NCBI RefSeq assembly: GCF_013155365.1 | Contig: NZ_JABJRA010000006.1 | Coordinates: forward strand, 124,001 to 188,000 | Reading direction: 5' to 3' | Origin: Nocardioides sp. zg-DK7169 | Lineage (GTDB): Bacteria > Actinomycetota > Actinomycetes > Propionibacteriales > Nocardioidaceae | Length of the DNA stretch: 64,000 nt | Shown here: positions 31,958 to 43,307 of the stretch, piece by piece | Numbering within the stretch: the stretch's first letter is position 1 | How the letters are laid out: the number at the start of each line of letters is the position of its first letter | Translations under genes and position numbers: made by a program | Notes under the pieces: generated by a model | Databases searched by the model: none | Told to the model about the DNA's origin: nothing | The model's input: the letters and a program-made list of their open reading frames with translations, nothing else

Positions 31958-33652
31958 TCAGATCCAGCGCTCGAACCAGATCCGGGCCAACCACTCGCCG
32001 TGCGTGAGCAGGCCGTTGGTGAACAGCGGCCAGAACCAGGCGAAGTTCAAGACCGCCAGCACCACGAACGCCCCCGACACGATCACCCCGGTCGTACGCC
32101 GGGCGCTGGGGACGCGTGAGGGGCCGATGAGCCTGCCCATGGCCAGGGTCAGCGCCAGCACGACGAACGGCAGCGTCATCACCGCGTAGAACAAGAAGAT
32201 CGGCCGGTCGTCGTAGAGCATCCACGGCAGCCAGGTCGAGGCGGTGCCGACCACGGCGACGCCGAAGCGCCAGTCCCGCATGCCGACCCAGGCGAGCACG
32301 GAGAACAGCAGCGCGAGGAGGCCGCCCCACCAGATCACCGGGGTGCCGATCAGCAGCACCTGGCGCAGGCAGTCGCTGTCCGGGGCCGCGTCGCAGCCGC
32401 GGGTGCCCGGCTCGATCCCGGTGTCGGCGGAGACGCCGACCGGGCGGTTCAGCATCAACCAGCCCAGCGGCTTGGAGGCATAGGTGTGCTCGGCGTCGTT
32501 GAGGAAGTGGGTGTGGAAGGTGTAGACGTCGCGGTGGTAGTGCCACAGCGAGCGCAGCGACTGCGTGACCTCGCCGAGCCCGTCGGCGTCCGGCTCCTCG
32601 GCGGTCGGCCAGGTGGCGTCGCCCTCCGAGACCGCCCGGTCGCCCTCCATGTGGCTGTAGCGGGTGTACTGCGTGGAGGAGAGGTGCTCCTCGTACTCGT
32701 CGGCGTGCACCAGCCACCCGGTCCAGGTCGCGGTGTAGACGACGCCGGCGAGCACCACGAGGTAGCCGAAGGCCGGCAGCCCGTCGGTCAGCGCCGCGCG
32801 CAGCACCGGACGCCGTACGCCGAGGGCCCGGCGCGCGCCCGCGCTCCACAGCCAGCACAGCAGGCCGAACGCGGCCAGCGGGTACAGCGCCGTCCACTTG
32901 GTGCCGATCGCCAGGCCCCACGCCACGCCGCCGGCGAGCAGCCAGGGGCGCCACAGCATCGCCCGCACCGGGCCCCAGCCGCTGGTGACCTGGTCGGGGA
33001 CCAGCGCCGCGAGCCGGGCGCGGGACCAGTCGCGGTCGTTGACGATGCAGGCGACGCCGCACAGCGTGAACAGCGCGAGGAAGATGTCGAGCAGCGCGAG
33101 CCGGGAGAGCACGAAGTGCAGCCCGTCGAGGCTGAGCAGCAGCCCGGCCACGCAGCCGAGCAGCGTGGAGCCGGTCATCCGCCGCACCAGGCGGCACATC
33201 ACCAGCACCATCAGCGCGCCGGCCACCGCCGCGGAGACCCGCCAGCCGAACGGGTTCATCCCGAAGGCCCACTCGCCGAGCGCGATCAGCCACTTGCCGA
33301 CGTCGGGGTGCACGATCATCGACGGGTCGTCGGTCCACAGCCCGGTCGTGGTGCCGTCGAGGATCTTCTCGTCGGCGTCGTCGACGTAGGTGCGCACGTA
33401 GCCGTTGTTGAGCAGCGACCACGCGTCCTTGGCGTAGTAGGTCTCGTCGAAGGCGAACTCGCGCGGCGTGCCCAGGTGCCACAGCCGCAGCACCAGGGCG
33501 AGCAGCGCGACCCCCAGCGGGCCCACCCAGCCCATCAGCGGGTCGCTGGCACCGATCCGGCCGCGCAGGCGGACCCGGGCCGAGGGACGCGCCTCGACGG
33601 GGACCCGGGGCGGTCCGGCCGCGGGGGCCGGGCGGGTGGACGTCACGGGCAC
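31958..33652 (-). CDS. pmt: Dolichyl-phosphate-mannose--protein mannosyltransferase
   Basis: 564 residues from a GTG at 33652 (a GTG two codons later also fits). Polytopic membrane enzyme of the GT39 type. The first external loop FAFDETYYAKDAWSLLNNGY holds the Asp-Glu catalytic motif. DDPSMIVHPDVGKWLIALGEW and LSLDGLHFVLSRLALLDIFL are conserved blocks. It O-mannosylates secreted proteins using polyprenyl-phosphate-mannose. Divergent from rsmI, the same arrangement as Rv1002c/Rv1003. The secreted protein at 2938 and the LCP and metalloprotease proteins are possible substrates, by inference only. Confidence 0.93.
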   Translation of the reverse strand: MPVTSTRPAPAAGPPRVPVEARPSARVRLRGRIGASDPLMGWVGPLGVALLALVLRLWHLGTPREFAFDETYYAKDAWSLLNNGYVRTYVDDADEKILDGTTTGLWTDDPSMIVHPDVGKWLIALGEWAFGMNPFGWRVSAAVAGALMVLVMCRLVRRMTGSTLLGCVAGLLLSLDGLHFVLSRLALLDIFLALFTLCGVACIVNDRDWSRARLAALVPDQVTSGWGPVRAMLWRPWLLAGGVAWGLAIGTKWTALYPLAAFGLLCWLWSAGARRALGVRRPVLRAALTDGLPAFGYLVVLAGVVYTATWTGWLVHADEYEEHLSSTQYTRYSHMEGDRAVSEGDATWPTAEEPDADGLGEVTQSLRSLWHYHRDVYTFHTHFLNDAEHTYASKPLGWLMLNRPVGVSADTGIEPGTRGCDAAPDSDCLRQVLLIGTPVIWWGGLLALLFSVLAWVGMRDWRFGVAVVGTASTWLPWMLYDDRPIFLFYAVMTLPFVVLALTLAMGRLIGPSRVPSARRTTGVIVSGAFVVLAVLNFAWFWPLFTNGLLTHGEWLARIWFERWI

Positions 33653-33704
33653 GAACAATACGGGCGCTCGGGGCCGGCCGGCGGGTGCTGACATGATCGT
33701 GGCC

Positions 33705-34547
33705 ATGACTGGCGTGCTCGTCCTGGCCGCGACTCCGATCGGGCAGGTGGGCGACGCCCCGCCCCGCCTGGTCCAGGAGCTGACGACGGCGGACGTGATC
33801 GCCGCCGAGGACACCCGCCGCTTCAAGCGGCTCACCACCGACCTCGGCGTCACCGTCACCGCGCGGGTGGTGTCCTACTTCGAGGGCAACGAGTCCGCCC
33901 GCACCCCGGTGCTGCTCGAGGCCCTGCTGGCCGGTGAGCGGGTGCTGCTGGTGACCGACGCCGGGATGCCCAGCGTGTCCGACCCCGGCTACCGCCTGGT
34001 CGCGGCGGCCGTCGAGCACGACGTACGCGTCACCGCGGTGCCGGGGCCCTCCGCCGTCCTCACCGCGCTCGCGGTGAGCGGGCTGCCGGTCGACCGGTTC
34101 TGCTTCGAGGGGTTCCTGCCGCGCAAGGCCGGCGAGCGCGCCCGCCGTCTCGCCGGGCTGGCCCGCGAGGAGCGCACGATGGTCTTCTTCGAGGCGCCGC
34201 ACCGCACGGAGGCGGCCCTGGCGGCGATGGCGGAGGCGTTCGGGGAGGACCGCGCCGGCGCGGTGTGCCGCGAGCTGACCAAGACCCACGAGGAGGTACG
34301 CCGGGGTCCGCTCGGCGACCTGGTGACCTGGGCCGCCGACGGGGTACGGGGAGAGGTGACCGTGGTGGTCTCCGGGGCCGACCCCGCGAGCACGATCGGG
34401 ACCGATCCCGAGAGCCTGCGCGCCGCGGTCGCCGAGCGCGAGGAGGACGGCATGACCCGCAAGGAGTCGATCGCGGAGGTCGCGAAGGTGGCTGGCGTGC
34501 CCAAGCGCGAGGTCTACGACCTGGTGCACCGGGGGAGCGGGTCATGA
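33705..34547 (+). CDS. rsmI: 16S rRNA (cytidine(1402)-2'-O)-methyltransferase
   Basis: 280 residues from ATG 33705; an upstream in-frame ATG at 33693 would add four residues. Tetrapyrrole-methylase fold: LVLAATPIGQVGDAPPRL, VIAAEDTRRFKRL, VLLVTDAGMPSVSDPGYRL, TAVPGPSAVLTAL and FFEAPHRTEAAL. It methylates C1402 of 16S rRNA in the decoding centre. It overlaps the hydrolase gene at ATGA. Confidence 0.95.
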   Translation: MTGVLVLAATPIGQVGDAPPRLVQELTTADVIAAEDTRRFKRLTTDLGVTVTARVVSYFEGNESARTPVLLEALLAGERVLLVTDAGMPSVSDPGYRLVAAAVEHDVRVTAVPGPSAVLTALAVSGLPVDRFCFEGFLPRKAGERARRLAGLAREERTMVFFEAPHRTEAALAAMAEAFGEDRAGAVCRELTKTHEEVRRGPLGDLVTWAADGVRGEVTVVVSGADPASTIGTDPESLRAAVAEREEDGMTRKESIAEVAKVAGVPKREVYDLVHRGSGS

Positions 34548-35377
34548 GCGAGCGGCTGACCTCCTTCGAGCGCGACGGGCTGGTCTTCGACGTCCGCGAC
34601 GCGGGGCCGCTCGACGGCGAGCCGGTGGTGCTGCTGCACGGCTTTCCCGAGCGCGGCAGCTGCTGGCGCAAGGTGGAGCCGCTGCTGGCCGAGCACGGGC
34701 TGCGCACCTACGCCCCCGACCAGCGCGGCTACTCCTCGGGTGCGCGCCCCACGGGGCGCCGCGCCTACCGCACCGGCGAGCTCGTCGCCGACGTCGCGGC
34801 GCTCATCGACCGCATCGGCGGCCCGGTGCACCTGGTCGGCCACGACTGGGGCGCCGCCGTGGGCTGGGGCCTGACGATGACCCGCCCCGAGCTGGTACGC
34901 ACCTGGACCGCGATCTCGGTGCCGCACACCGGTGCGTTCACGTCCTCGATGCTGACCTCCACCCAGGGCCTGCACTCCACCTACATGGGGTTCTTCCAGC
35001 TGCCGGTGGTGCCCGAGCTGCTCGCTTCCCGCGGGCTCTTCGAGCCCTGGCTGCGCCGCTCGGGGATGGACGCCGAGGACCTCGAGCTGTTCCGCACCGA
35101 CGTCCTGGAGGACGGCGCGCTGCCCGGCGGGCTGGCCTGGTACCGCGCGCTGCCGTTCTCCCTGGGCGGCGCCAACGGGCGCAAGGTCACCGTGCCGACC
35201 ACGATGGTGTGGAGCGACGGGGACGTCGCGATCACCCGGGCGCCGGTCGAGGCGACGTCGGCGTGGGTCGACGCGCCGTACGAGCTGGTGGTGCTGGAGG
35301 GGGTCTCGCACTGGATCCCCACCCACGCCCCGCGGGCCCTGGCCGACGCGGTGCTGGCCCGGACCGGGGCGGCATGA
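34544..35377 (+). CDS. Alpha/beta hydrolase, epoxide-hydrolase-like
   Basis: 277 residues. The oxyanion motif is VVLLHGFPERGSCW, the nucleophile elbow is VGHDWGAAVGWGL (Asp rather than Ser, as in epoxide hydrolases and haloalkane dehalogenases) and the catalytic His is in LEGVSHWIPTHAP. The YAPDQRGYSSG segment is also typical. The nucleophile Asp sets it apart from esterases. Translationally coupled to rsmI and tatD through overlaps, though its own role is likely unrelated. Confidence 0.9.
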   Translation: MSERLTSFERDGLVFDVRDAGPLDGEPVVLLHGFPERGSCWRKVEPLLAEHGLRTYAPDQRGYSSGARPTGRRAYRTGELVADVAALIDRIGGPVHLVGHDWGAAVGWGLTMTRPELVRTWTAISVPHTGAFTSSMLTSTQGLHSTYMGFFQLPVVPELLASRGLFEPWLRRSGMDAEDLELFRTDVLEDGALPGGLAWYRALPFSLGGANGRKVTVPTTMVWSDGDVAITRAPVEATSAWVDAPYELVVLEGVSHWIPTHAPRALADAVLARTGAA

Positions 35378-36216
35378 CCCAGCAGCGTCCGCCCGTGCCC
35401 GAGCCGCTCCCGCACCCGGTCGTCGACAACCACTGCCACCTCGACATCGCCCGCGGCGAGGAGCCGGTGACCCCGGCCCCCGAGGCGCTCGCCGCCGCCG
35501 CGGCGGTGGGCGTGACCCGCATCGTGCAGATCGGCTGCGACCTCCCCGGCGCCCGCTGGGCGGTCGAGGCGGCCGCGACGTACGCCCCGATCGTCGCCGG
35601 CGTCGCGCTGCACCCCAACGAGGCGCCCCGGCTGGCGGCGACCCCCGGCGGGCTGGACGCGGCGATGGCCGAGATCGAGGAGCTCGCCGCGGCGCACCCG
35701 AGGGTGCGCGCAGTGGGGGAGACCGGTCTGGACCACTTCCGCACCGGCGAGGACGGCCGCGCCGCGCAGGTCGAGTCCTTCCGGCGCCACATCGACCTGG
35801 CCAAGCGCCTGGACAAGACCCTGGTCATCCACGACCGCGACGCCCACCAGGAGGTGCTGGCGGTGCTGGAGGAGGAGGGGGCCCCGCCGCGCTGGGTGAT
35901 GCACTGCTTCTCCGGCGACGCCGACTTCGCGCGGGCCTGCGTGGACCGCGGCGCGTACCTCTCCTTCGCGGGCACGGTCACCTTCCGCAACGCCCAGCCG
36001 CTGCGCGACGCGCTGGCCGTGACGCCGCAGGACCGGGTGCTGGTCGAGACCGACGCGCCGTACCTGACCCCGCACCCGCACCGCGGCGCGACGAACGCCT
36101 CCTACCTGGTTCCCCTCACGATGCGGGTGATGGCCGAGGTGCGCGGCGAGGACCTCGGCGAGCTCTGCGCGGCCGTCGACGCCAACACCGAACGGGCCTT
36201 CGGCGGCGCCTGGTAG
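35374..36216 (+). CDS. tatD: TatD-family metal-dependent deoxyribonuclease
   Basis: 280 residues. The metal ligands H20 and H22 are in DNHCHLDIA. AVGETGLDHFR holds the Glu ligand, LVIHDRDAHQEVL a His, VMHCFSGDADFA another His and VLVETDAPYLTP the Asp. It degrades DNA 3' ends and is implicated in repair. The family is about 260 residues. Its position ahead of rpfB, rsmA and ispE matches M. tuberculosis Rv1008-Rv1011. Confidence 0.95.
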   Translation: MTQQRPPVPEPLPHPVVDNHCHLDIARGEEPVTPAPEALAAAAAVGVTRIVQIGCDLPGARWAVEAAATYAPIVAGVALHPNEAPRLAATPGGLDAAMAEIEELAAAHPRVRAVGETGLDHFRTGEDGRAAQVESFRRHIDLAKRLDKTLVIHDRDAHQEVLAVLEEEGAPPRWVMHCFSGDADFARACVDRGAYLSFAGTVTFRNAQPLRDALAVTPQDRVLVETDAPYLTPHPHRGATNASYLVPLTMRVMAEVRGEDLGELCAAVDANTERAFGGAW

Positions 36217-36560
36217 CCGTCCGCGAGACGGGCGGGAAGCGCGCCCGGGACCTGCACTCCGAGGGTCCGTCGAGGGTGCTCGCGGCCACGAGACCCTGCT
36301 CACGCCGGCACAAGATGTGGGACGAGGGTTTGCAATCGGCCCCGGATCTTGTTCCAGTAGACGACTTGTAGGCCGGGATCGGGTCGATCAGACCAGTGCA
36401 CCGCGGCCGCCGAGCGCCCCCATCGCGGCCCGGCAGCCGTCCCGAGAACGAAGGTCGGCACTGGCGAGCACCACCTCGCACACCCCGTGTGCGTCCCGCG
36501 TGCACCACCGTGTGCACGCACTGACACCCGAGGCCCGGACAGCACGACGTATGGAGAATC
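36217..36560. other. 344-base intergenic region upstream of rpfB
   Basis: No credible open frame or RNA gene is seen. The left part holds a less GC-rich stretch (36305-36375) with ACAAGAT at 36310-36316 and ATCTTGT at 36346-36352 as a loose inverted repeat. The right part holds the palindrome at 36498-36519. I looked for a cyclic-di-AMP (ydaO-type) riboswitch, known ahead of some actinobacterial rpf genes, and could not find its conserved blocks. Confidence 0.5.
36498..36519. promoter_or_regulatory. 8-bp inverted repeat in the rpfB promoter region
   Basis: GCGTGCAC (36498-36505), six bases, GTGCACGC (36512-36519). It lies 41 bases ahead of the rpfB start, a usual operator position. The regulator is unknown. 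Confidence 0.45.
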
Positions 36561-37724
36561 GTGGCTTCCACGCAGCCCACAATGCGCGCCCGTCTGGGCC
36601 GCATCACCCGTAGCCGAGCGCTCCTGGGGATCCTGGCGACGGTCGTCGTCCTGGCGGTCGCCGGCACCACGCTCGGCTACAGCGCCCTGACCACGACGGT
36701 GACCCTGTCGCTCGACGGGGAGTCCCGCGAGGTCCGCGCCATGGGCGACACGGTCGGCGACGTCCTCGAGTCCGAGGGCGTCGAGGTCGGCAAGCACGAC
36801 CTGGTCGCGCCCGGTGTGCACGAGGAGGTCACCGACGGCACCAAGATCTCGGTGCGCTTCGGCCGCCCGCTCGAGGTGACCGTCGACGGCGAGACCCAGA
36901 CCTACTGGGTGACCTCGACGGCCGTCGAGGACGCCCTGGGCGAGATCGGCCGGCCCTTCGCCGCCGCCCGCATCTCCACCAGCCGCGGCGCACTGATCGG
37001 CCGCGACGGCCTCGAGATCGCCGTCGTCACGCCCAAGGTGCTCACCTTCTCCCTCGCCGGTCGCAAGCCGGTGAAGAAGAAGGTCACCGCCCTCACCGTC
37101 CGTGAGGCGCTGGACACCATGGACGTCAAGGTCGACAAGCTCGACATCGTCAAGCCCGGCCTGAAGACCAAGGTCGAGGACGGCGACACGATCGTCCTGA
37201 CCGACATCCGCAAGGACACCCGCCGCGTCGAGGGCGAGTCGATCGGGTTCACCACCGAGGAGCGCGACGACGCCTCGATCTACGAGGGCGAGGAGAAGGT
37301 CGGGCGCGAGGGCCGCGCGGGCAGCCGCGACGTCGTCTACCGCCTCACCTACCGCAACGGCGAGGTCGTGGACCGCAAGGTCGTGAAGCAGACCGTCACC
37401 GCCAAGCCGGTCTCGCGCATCGTGCTGGTCGGCACCAAGGAGAAGCCGGCCCCCGCGCCGGCCCCCGCGGCCGACTACAGCGGCGGCGACACCGTCTGGG
37501 ACCGCCTCGCGCAGTGCGAGTCGGGCGGCAACTGGGCCACCAACACCGGAAACGGCTACTACGGCGGCCTGCAGTTCAGCGCCGGCACCTGGGCCTCCGT
37601 CGGCGGCACCGGCCTGCCGCACCAGCACAGCCGCGAGGAGCAGATCAAGCGCGGCCAGATCCTGCAGTCGCGCGCCGGCTGGGGCCAGTGGCCGCACTGC
37701 TCCTCCCAGCTCGGCCTGCGCTGA
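36561..37724 (+). CDS. rpfB: Resuscitation-promoting factor (RpfB type)
   Basis: 387 residues from a GTG with GGAG 5 bases ahead. A signal/anchor helix ([20 protein letters not shown]) is followed by three DUF348 repeats (about residues 50-215; e.g. [19 protein letters not shown] and [19 protein letters not shown]). A G5 domain follows ([19 protein letters not shown]). The lysozyme-like Rpf domain holds the catalytic Glu320 in [20 protein letters not shown] and ends QWPHCSSQ. The enzyme cleaves peptidoglycan and stimulates regrowth of dormant cells. The domain order is exactly that of mycobacterial RpfB. Flanked by tatD and rsmA as in that genus. Confidence 0.95.
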   Translation: MASTQPTMRARLGRITRSRALLGILATVVVLAVAGTTLGYSALTTTVTLSLDGESREVRAMGDTVGDVLESEGVEVGKHDLVAPGVHEEVTDGTKISVRFGRPLEVTVDGETQTYWVTSTAVEDALGEIGRPFAAARISTSRGALIGRDGLEIAVVTPKVLTFSLAGRKPVKKKVTALTVREALDTMDVKVDKLDIVKPGLKTKVEDGDTIVLTDIRKDTRRVEGESIGFTTEERDDASIYEGEEKVGREGRAGSRDVVYRLTYRNGEVVDRKVVKQTVTAKPVSRIVLVGTKEKPAPAPAPAADYSGGDTVWDRLAQCESGGNWATNTGNGYYGGLQFSAGTWASVGGTGLPHQHSREEQIKRGQILQSRAGWGQWPHCSSQLGLR

Positions 37725-37786
37725 GCCCCCACGACGAGGTCGCCTCGACTGCGGGAACCGGGCCCACGCTGACTACGCTGGCGCCC

Positions 37787-38671
37787 ATGTCTGACACCTC
37801 CGCCGGTCCGAAACTGCTCGGACCGGCGGAGGTGCGTCAGCTCGCGGCCGAGCTCGACCTCCGCCCCACCAAGCAGCGCGGCCAGAACTTCGTCATCGAC
37901 GCCAACACGGTGCGCCGCATCGTGCGCGAGTCCGCGATCACCGAGGCCGACGTCGTGGTCGAGGTCGGCCCCGGCCTGGGCTCGCTGACCCTTGCGCTGC
38001 TCGAGGTCGCCGGCCGGGTCACCGCCATCGAGCTCGACCCGGTGCTCGCCGCCCGGCTGCCGCAGACCATCGCCGAGCACGCCCCCGCCCAGGCGGACCG
38101 CTTCGAGCTGGTGCTGGGCGACGCCATGCGGGTCACCGAGCTCCCCGGCCCCGCGCCCACCGCGCTGGTCGCGAACCTGCCCTACAACGTCTCGGTGCCG
38201 GTGCTGCTGCACCTGCTCGAGCTGCTGCCCTCCCTGGAGCGCGGCCTGGTGATGGTGCAGGCCGAGGTCGCCGACCGGCTGGCCGCCCGCCCCGGCTCCA
38301 AGGTCTACGGCGTCCCCTCGGTCAAGGCCGCCTGGTACGCCGACGTGAGGCGCGCCGGCTCCATCGGGCGCAACGTCTTCTGGCCGGCCCCCAACGTGGA
38401 CTCCGGGCTGGTCGCCTGGACCCGCCGCGAGCCGCCGACCACCACCGCGACGCGCGTGGAGGTCTTCGCCGTCGTCGACGCCGCCTTCGCCCAGCGCCGC
38501 AAGGCCCTGCGCGGCGTGCTCAAGCCGCTCGCGGGCTCCGCGGCGGTCCTCGACGCCGCGCTCGCCGCGGCCGGGATCGACCCGCTGGCCCGCGGCGAGT
38601 CGCTGGGGATCGAGCAGTTCGTCGCGCTGACCGAGGGCATCGTCGCCGGGCGCCGGGAGGAGCGCGGATGA
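37787..38671 (+). CDS. rsmA: 16S rRNA dimethyladenosine transferase
   Basis: 294 residues. [37 protein letters not shown] (SAM-binding), [12 protein letters not shown] and the adenine-flipping motif NLPYNVSVP are all present. It dimethylates A1518 and A1519 of 16S r[11 protein letters not shown] near the N terminus is conserved in actinobacterial members, so the ATG at 37787 is right. That means the hairpin at 37795-37834 is within coding sequence, codons 3-16. Ends in ATGA shared with ispE. Confidence 0.95.
   Translation: MSDTSAGPKLLGPAEVRQLAAELDLRPTKQRGQNFVIDANTVRRIVRESAITEADVVVEVGPGLGSLTLALLEVAGRVTAIELDPVLAARLPQTIAEHAPAQADRFELVLGDAMRVTELPGPAPTALVANLPYNVSVPVLLHLLELLPSLERGLVMVQAEVADRLAARPGSKVYGVPSVKAAWYADVRRAGSIGRNVFWPAPNVDSGLVAWTRREPPTTTATRVEVFAVVDAAFAQRRKALRGVLKPLAGSAAVLDAALAAAGIDPLARGESLGIEQFVALTEGIVAGRREERG
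37795..37834 (+). promoter_or_regulatory. Perfect 17-bp hairpin inside the first codons of rsmA
   Basis: Arms 37795-37811 (starting CACCTCCGCCGG) and 37818-37834 are exact complements around the loop AACTGC. The stem begins eight bases after the first base of the start codon. In mRNA it would be within the ribosome footprint, so it may limit initiation or end read-through from rpfB. Confidence 0.55.
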
Positions 38672-39587
38672 GCGAGCGCACCGTCCGTGCCCCCGCGAAG
38701 ATCAACCTCCACCTCGGCGTCGGTGCGCCGCGCGAGGACGGCTTCCACCCGCTGGTGACCGTCTACCAGGCCGTCGGCCTGCACGACGACGTCACCGTGC
38801 GCGAGGCCGACGACTGGAGCGTCGAGGTGGCCGTCGCCGACTGGATGGCCGGCGTCGAGCTGCCGCCGGTCGAGGACAACATCGTCACCCGCGCCGCCGA
38901 CCTGCTCGCCGCGCACCACGGCGTACCGCGTCGCGGGGCGGTGCACGTCGCCAAGGCGATCCCGGTCGCCGGCGGCATGGCCGGCGGCTCCGCGGACGCC
39001 GCGGCCGCGCTCGTCGCGCTGGACCGTCTCTGGGGCACCGGGACCACCGACGAGGACCTGCTGGCCCTGGCCGCCGAGCTCGGCAGCGACGTGCCGTTCG
39101 CCCTGGTCGGCGGTACGGCGCTGGGCACCGGCCGCGGCGAGCTCGTCGAGCGGGTCCCGGACGCCGGCACCTGGTGGTGGGTCGCGGTGCCCGCGCACGC
39201 GGGGCTCTCGACCCCGGCGGTCTACCGCCACTTCGACGTGATGGTCCCCGATGCGAGCGCGCAGCCCCCCGTCCCCGACACGCTGCTGGCCGCCCTGGCT
39301 GCGGGCGACGTCGACGCGCTGGCGGCCGCGCTGCACAACGACCTCCAGGCACCCGCGCTCGACCTGCGTCCCGAGCTCGGTGCCCTGATCGCCCGCGGGG
39401 AGGAGGCCGGCGCGCTGCGCGGGCTGCTCTCCGGGTCCGGGCCCACCTGTCTGTTCCTCTGCCGCGACGGCGACCACGCCCGCGAGGTCGCCGCGGCCCT
39501 CGACGCCGGCGATCCCGGCGACCACCCGCACCCGACCGTCCTCGTCGCCAACGGCGCGGTGTCGGGAGCCCACCTCGTGGAGTACGC

Positions 39588-39591
<4 letters not shown>
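38668..39591 (+). CDS. ispE: 4-diphosphocytidyl-2-C-methyl-D-erythritol kinase
   Basis: 307 residues. GHMP kinase of the non-mevalonate isoprenoid pathway. [20 protein letters not shown], the ATP loop [20 protein letters not shown] and [13 protein letters not shown] are present. Starts at the ATGA overlap with rsmA and ends at a GTGA overlap with the ABC-F gene, so translation is coupled through the three genes. Confidence 0.96.
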
Positions 39592-41411
<1,820 letters not shown>

Positions 41412-41441
41412 GCCGGCCCAGCCGGGGTCAGGCGCCCGGCG

Positions 41442-41927
41442 TCAGCTGAACGGCACCAGCAGGGTGCGCAGCAGCGAGGCCAGCTGGGCCTGCTGATCGG
41501 TGTCGAGGTCGGCGAGGATCCCGGCCTCGGCCTCGAGCAGCTCGGTGAACGCGCTGTCCACCGCGCGCTTGCCGTCGGCGGTCAGGCGCACCAGCACGCC
41601 GCGTCGGTCGTGCGGGTCGGGGAGGCGCTCGACGAACCCGCGGGCGGCCAGCCGGTCGACCCGGTTGGTCATGGTCCCGCTGGTCACCAGCGTCTCGCGC
41701 AGCAGCCGCCCGGGGGAGAGCTCGTACGGCGTACCGGCGCGGCGCAGCGCGGCGAGCACGTCGAACTCCCACGCCTCGATGCCGTGCTGGGTGAAGGCCT
41801 CGCGCCGGGCCAGATCCAGGTGGCGGGCGAGGCGGGAGATCCGGCTGAAGACCGCGACGGGTGCCAGGTCCAGGTCCGCGCGCTCACGTCCCCAGGCCTC
41901 GACCAGCTCGTCGACCTCGTCCCGCAT
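41442..41927 (-). CDS. MarR-family transcriptional regulator
   Basis: 161 residues. Winged-helix core: GIEAWEFDVLAALRRAGTPYELSP, LVTSGTMTNRVDRLAARGFV and the wing DPHDRRGVLVRLTADGKRAVD. It is divergent from a SAM methyltransferase gene, and the shared region holds two related palindromic sites (41956-42007), so autoregulation and control of the methyltransferase are likely. Ligand unknown. Confidence 0.92.
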   Translation of the reverse strand: MRDEVDELVEAWGRERADLDLAPVAVFSRISRLARHLDLARREAFTQHGIEAWEFDVLAALRRAGTPYELSPGRLLRETLVTSGTMTNRVDRLAARGFVERLPDPHDRRGVLVRLTADGKRAVDSAFTELLEAEAGILADLDTDQQAQLASLLRTLLVPFS

Positions 41928-41955
41928 GGCGTCATGGTACCGCCCGGGTCGAGAA

Positions 41956-42007
41956 TCTTGACATCGAGAGACTCGCGGCGGAGGATCGAAGTGTCTCGAC
42001 GTCAAGA
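41956..42007. promoter_or_regulatory. Two MarR-type palindromic sites
   Basis: TCTTGACATCGAGA (41956-41969) and TCTCGACGTCAAGA (41994-42007) are each near-palindromes of form CTYGAYRTCRAG and mirror one another. They are spaced 24 bases apart between the MarR and methyltransferase start codons. The motif resembles known MarR operators (TTGAYRTCAA type). Confidence 0.65.
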
Positions 42008-42038
42008 GACCTCCGATCCGCTCGCCCCGGGAGGCCCC

Positions 42039-42857
42039 ATGAGCACCGGACCCGTTCCGCCGACTGCCTCCGGGTGGGACCCGGAGCGCTATCTCGCCTA
42101 CGCCGACGAACGCGCCCGCCCGTTCCTCGACCTGCTCGCCCGCGTCGATGCCCGCGCGCCCCGACGGGTGATGGACCTGGGTTGCGGGCCGGGCAACCTC
42201 ACCGCGCTGCTGGCCGCCCGCTGGCCGGGGGCCGAGGTGCGCGGGATCGACGCCAGCCCGGAGATGGTCGCGCGGGCGCACGCCGACCACCCCGGCCTCG
42301 CGGTCGAGGTCGGCGACCTGCGTGCGTGGTCGCCCGACGAGCCGGTCGACGTGCTGGTGGCCAACGCGGTCCTGCAGTGGCTGCCCGACCACCTCGCCCT
42401 GCTTCCCCGTCTCGTGGCGGCGGTGGCGCCCGGCGGCTGGTTCGCCTTCCAGGTGCCGGGCAACTTCGCGGAGCCCAGCCACGCGCTGCGCCGCGAGCTC
42501 GCCGCGGAGGAGCCGTACGCCGCCCACACCGCCGGCGCCGCCGAGCCGGGCGCCCACGACCCTGCGGTCTACCTCGAGGCGCTGGCCGCGCTCGGGTGCC
42601 AGGTCGATGCGTGGGAGACGACCTACCTGCACGTGCTGGAGGGCCCGGACCCGGTGTTCACCTGGATCTCGGGCACCGGAGCCCGGCCCACCCTCGAGGC
42701 GCTCGAGGCGGCGTCGCCACGGTTGCGCGCCTCCTTCGAGGTCGAGCTGCGCCGCCGCCTCGCCGCGGCGTACCCCGCCGCGCCGTACGGCGTGGTGCTG
42801 CCCTTCCGCCGGGTCTTCGTCGTGGCCCGCCGCCCGGAGTCGGAGGTGGCGTCCTGA
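42039..42857 (+). CDS. tam: Trans-aconitate 2-methyltransferase-like SAM methyltransferase
   Basis: 272 residues. The SAM-binding motif is VMDLGCGPGNLTALLAARWP and the acidic loop RGIDASPEMVARAHA. ANAVLQWLPDHLALLPRLVA and the tail YGVVLPFRRVFVVARRP are characteristic of the Tam group. It methylates trans-aconitate, a by-product inhibiting aconitase; that substrate is inferred from family. GGGAGG lies ahead of the ATG. Probably controlled by the divergent MarR gene. Overlaps the VOC gene (TGATG). Confidence 0.85.
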   Translation: MSTGPVPPTASGWDPERYLAYADERARPFLDLLARVDARAPRRVMDLGCGPGNLTALLAARWPGAEVRGIDASPEMVARAHADHPGLAVEVGDLRAWSPDEPVDVLVANAVLQWLPDHLALLPRLVAAVAPGGWFAFQVPGNFAEPSHALRRELAAEEPYAAHTAGAAEPGAHDPAVYLEALAALGCQVDAWETTYLHVLEGPDPVFTWISGTGARPTLEALEAASPRLRASFEVELRRRLAAAYPAAPYGVVLPFRRVFVVARRPESEVAS

Positions 42858-43264
42858 TGCCCGGGCGCGCGCCGCTGCGTCTGCACCACGTGCAGGTCTC
42901 CTGCCCACCGGGCGGGGAGGAGCTCGCGCGACGGTTCTGGGGCGAGGGGCTCGGCCTCGCCGAGGTCGAGAAGCCGCCGGCCCTGCGCTCGCGCGGTGGC
43001 GCCTGGTTCCGCTCCTACGACGCCGACGAGCAGGTGGTCGCGGAGGTCCACGTGGGCGTGGAGGACCCGTTCGTGCCGGCGCGGCGCGCGCACCCGGCCC
43101 TGCTGCTGGCGAGCGTGGCGGACCTCGAGGAGACCGGGTCGCGGCTGGTGGCGCTCGGCTTCGAGGTCGACGACCGCGAGCGGCACACCTTCGACGGCCA
43201 CGAGCGGCTGCACGTCCGCGACGGGCACGGCAACCGCGTCGAGCTGCTGGTCACGGCCGGCTGA
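42857..43264 (+). CDS. VOC-family (glyoxalase fold) protein
   Basis: 135 residues. Two beta-alpha-beta-beta-beta units: LRLHHVQVSCPPGGEELARRF at the start and HPALLLASVADLEETGSRLV in the second half, ending ERLHVRDGHGNRVELLV, with His/Glu metal-ligand positions (HHV, VHV, ELL). Could be a glyoxalase, dioxygenase or resistance-type protein; the substrate cannot be told. Starts in the TGATG overlap with tam. Confidence 0.85.
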   Translation: MPGRAPLRLHHVQVSCPPGGEELARRFWGEGLGLAEVEKPPALRSRGGAWFRSYDADEQVVAEVHVGVEDPFVPARRAHPALLLASVADLEETGSRLVALGFEVDDRERHTFDGHERLHVRDGHGNRVELLVTAG

Positions 43265-43307
43265 GCCCGCCGAAGCCACGGGCAGCGCGAGGACGTCCGG
43301 GCATGCA

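Noticed and set aside
36217..36560. Possible cyclic-di-AMP riboswitch ahead of rpfB
   Set aside because: Such riboswitches precede some actinobacterial cell-wall hydrolase genes, but I could not find the conserved blocks; only a small palindrome is visible.
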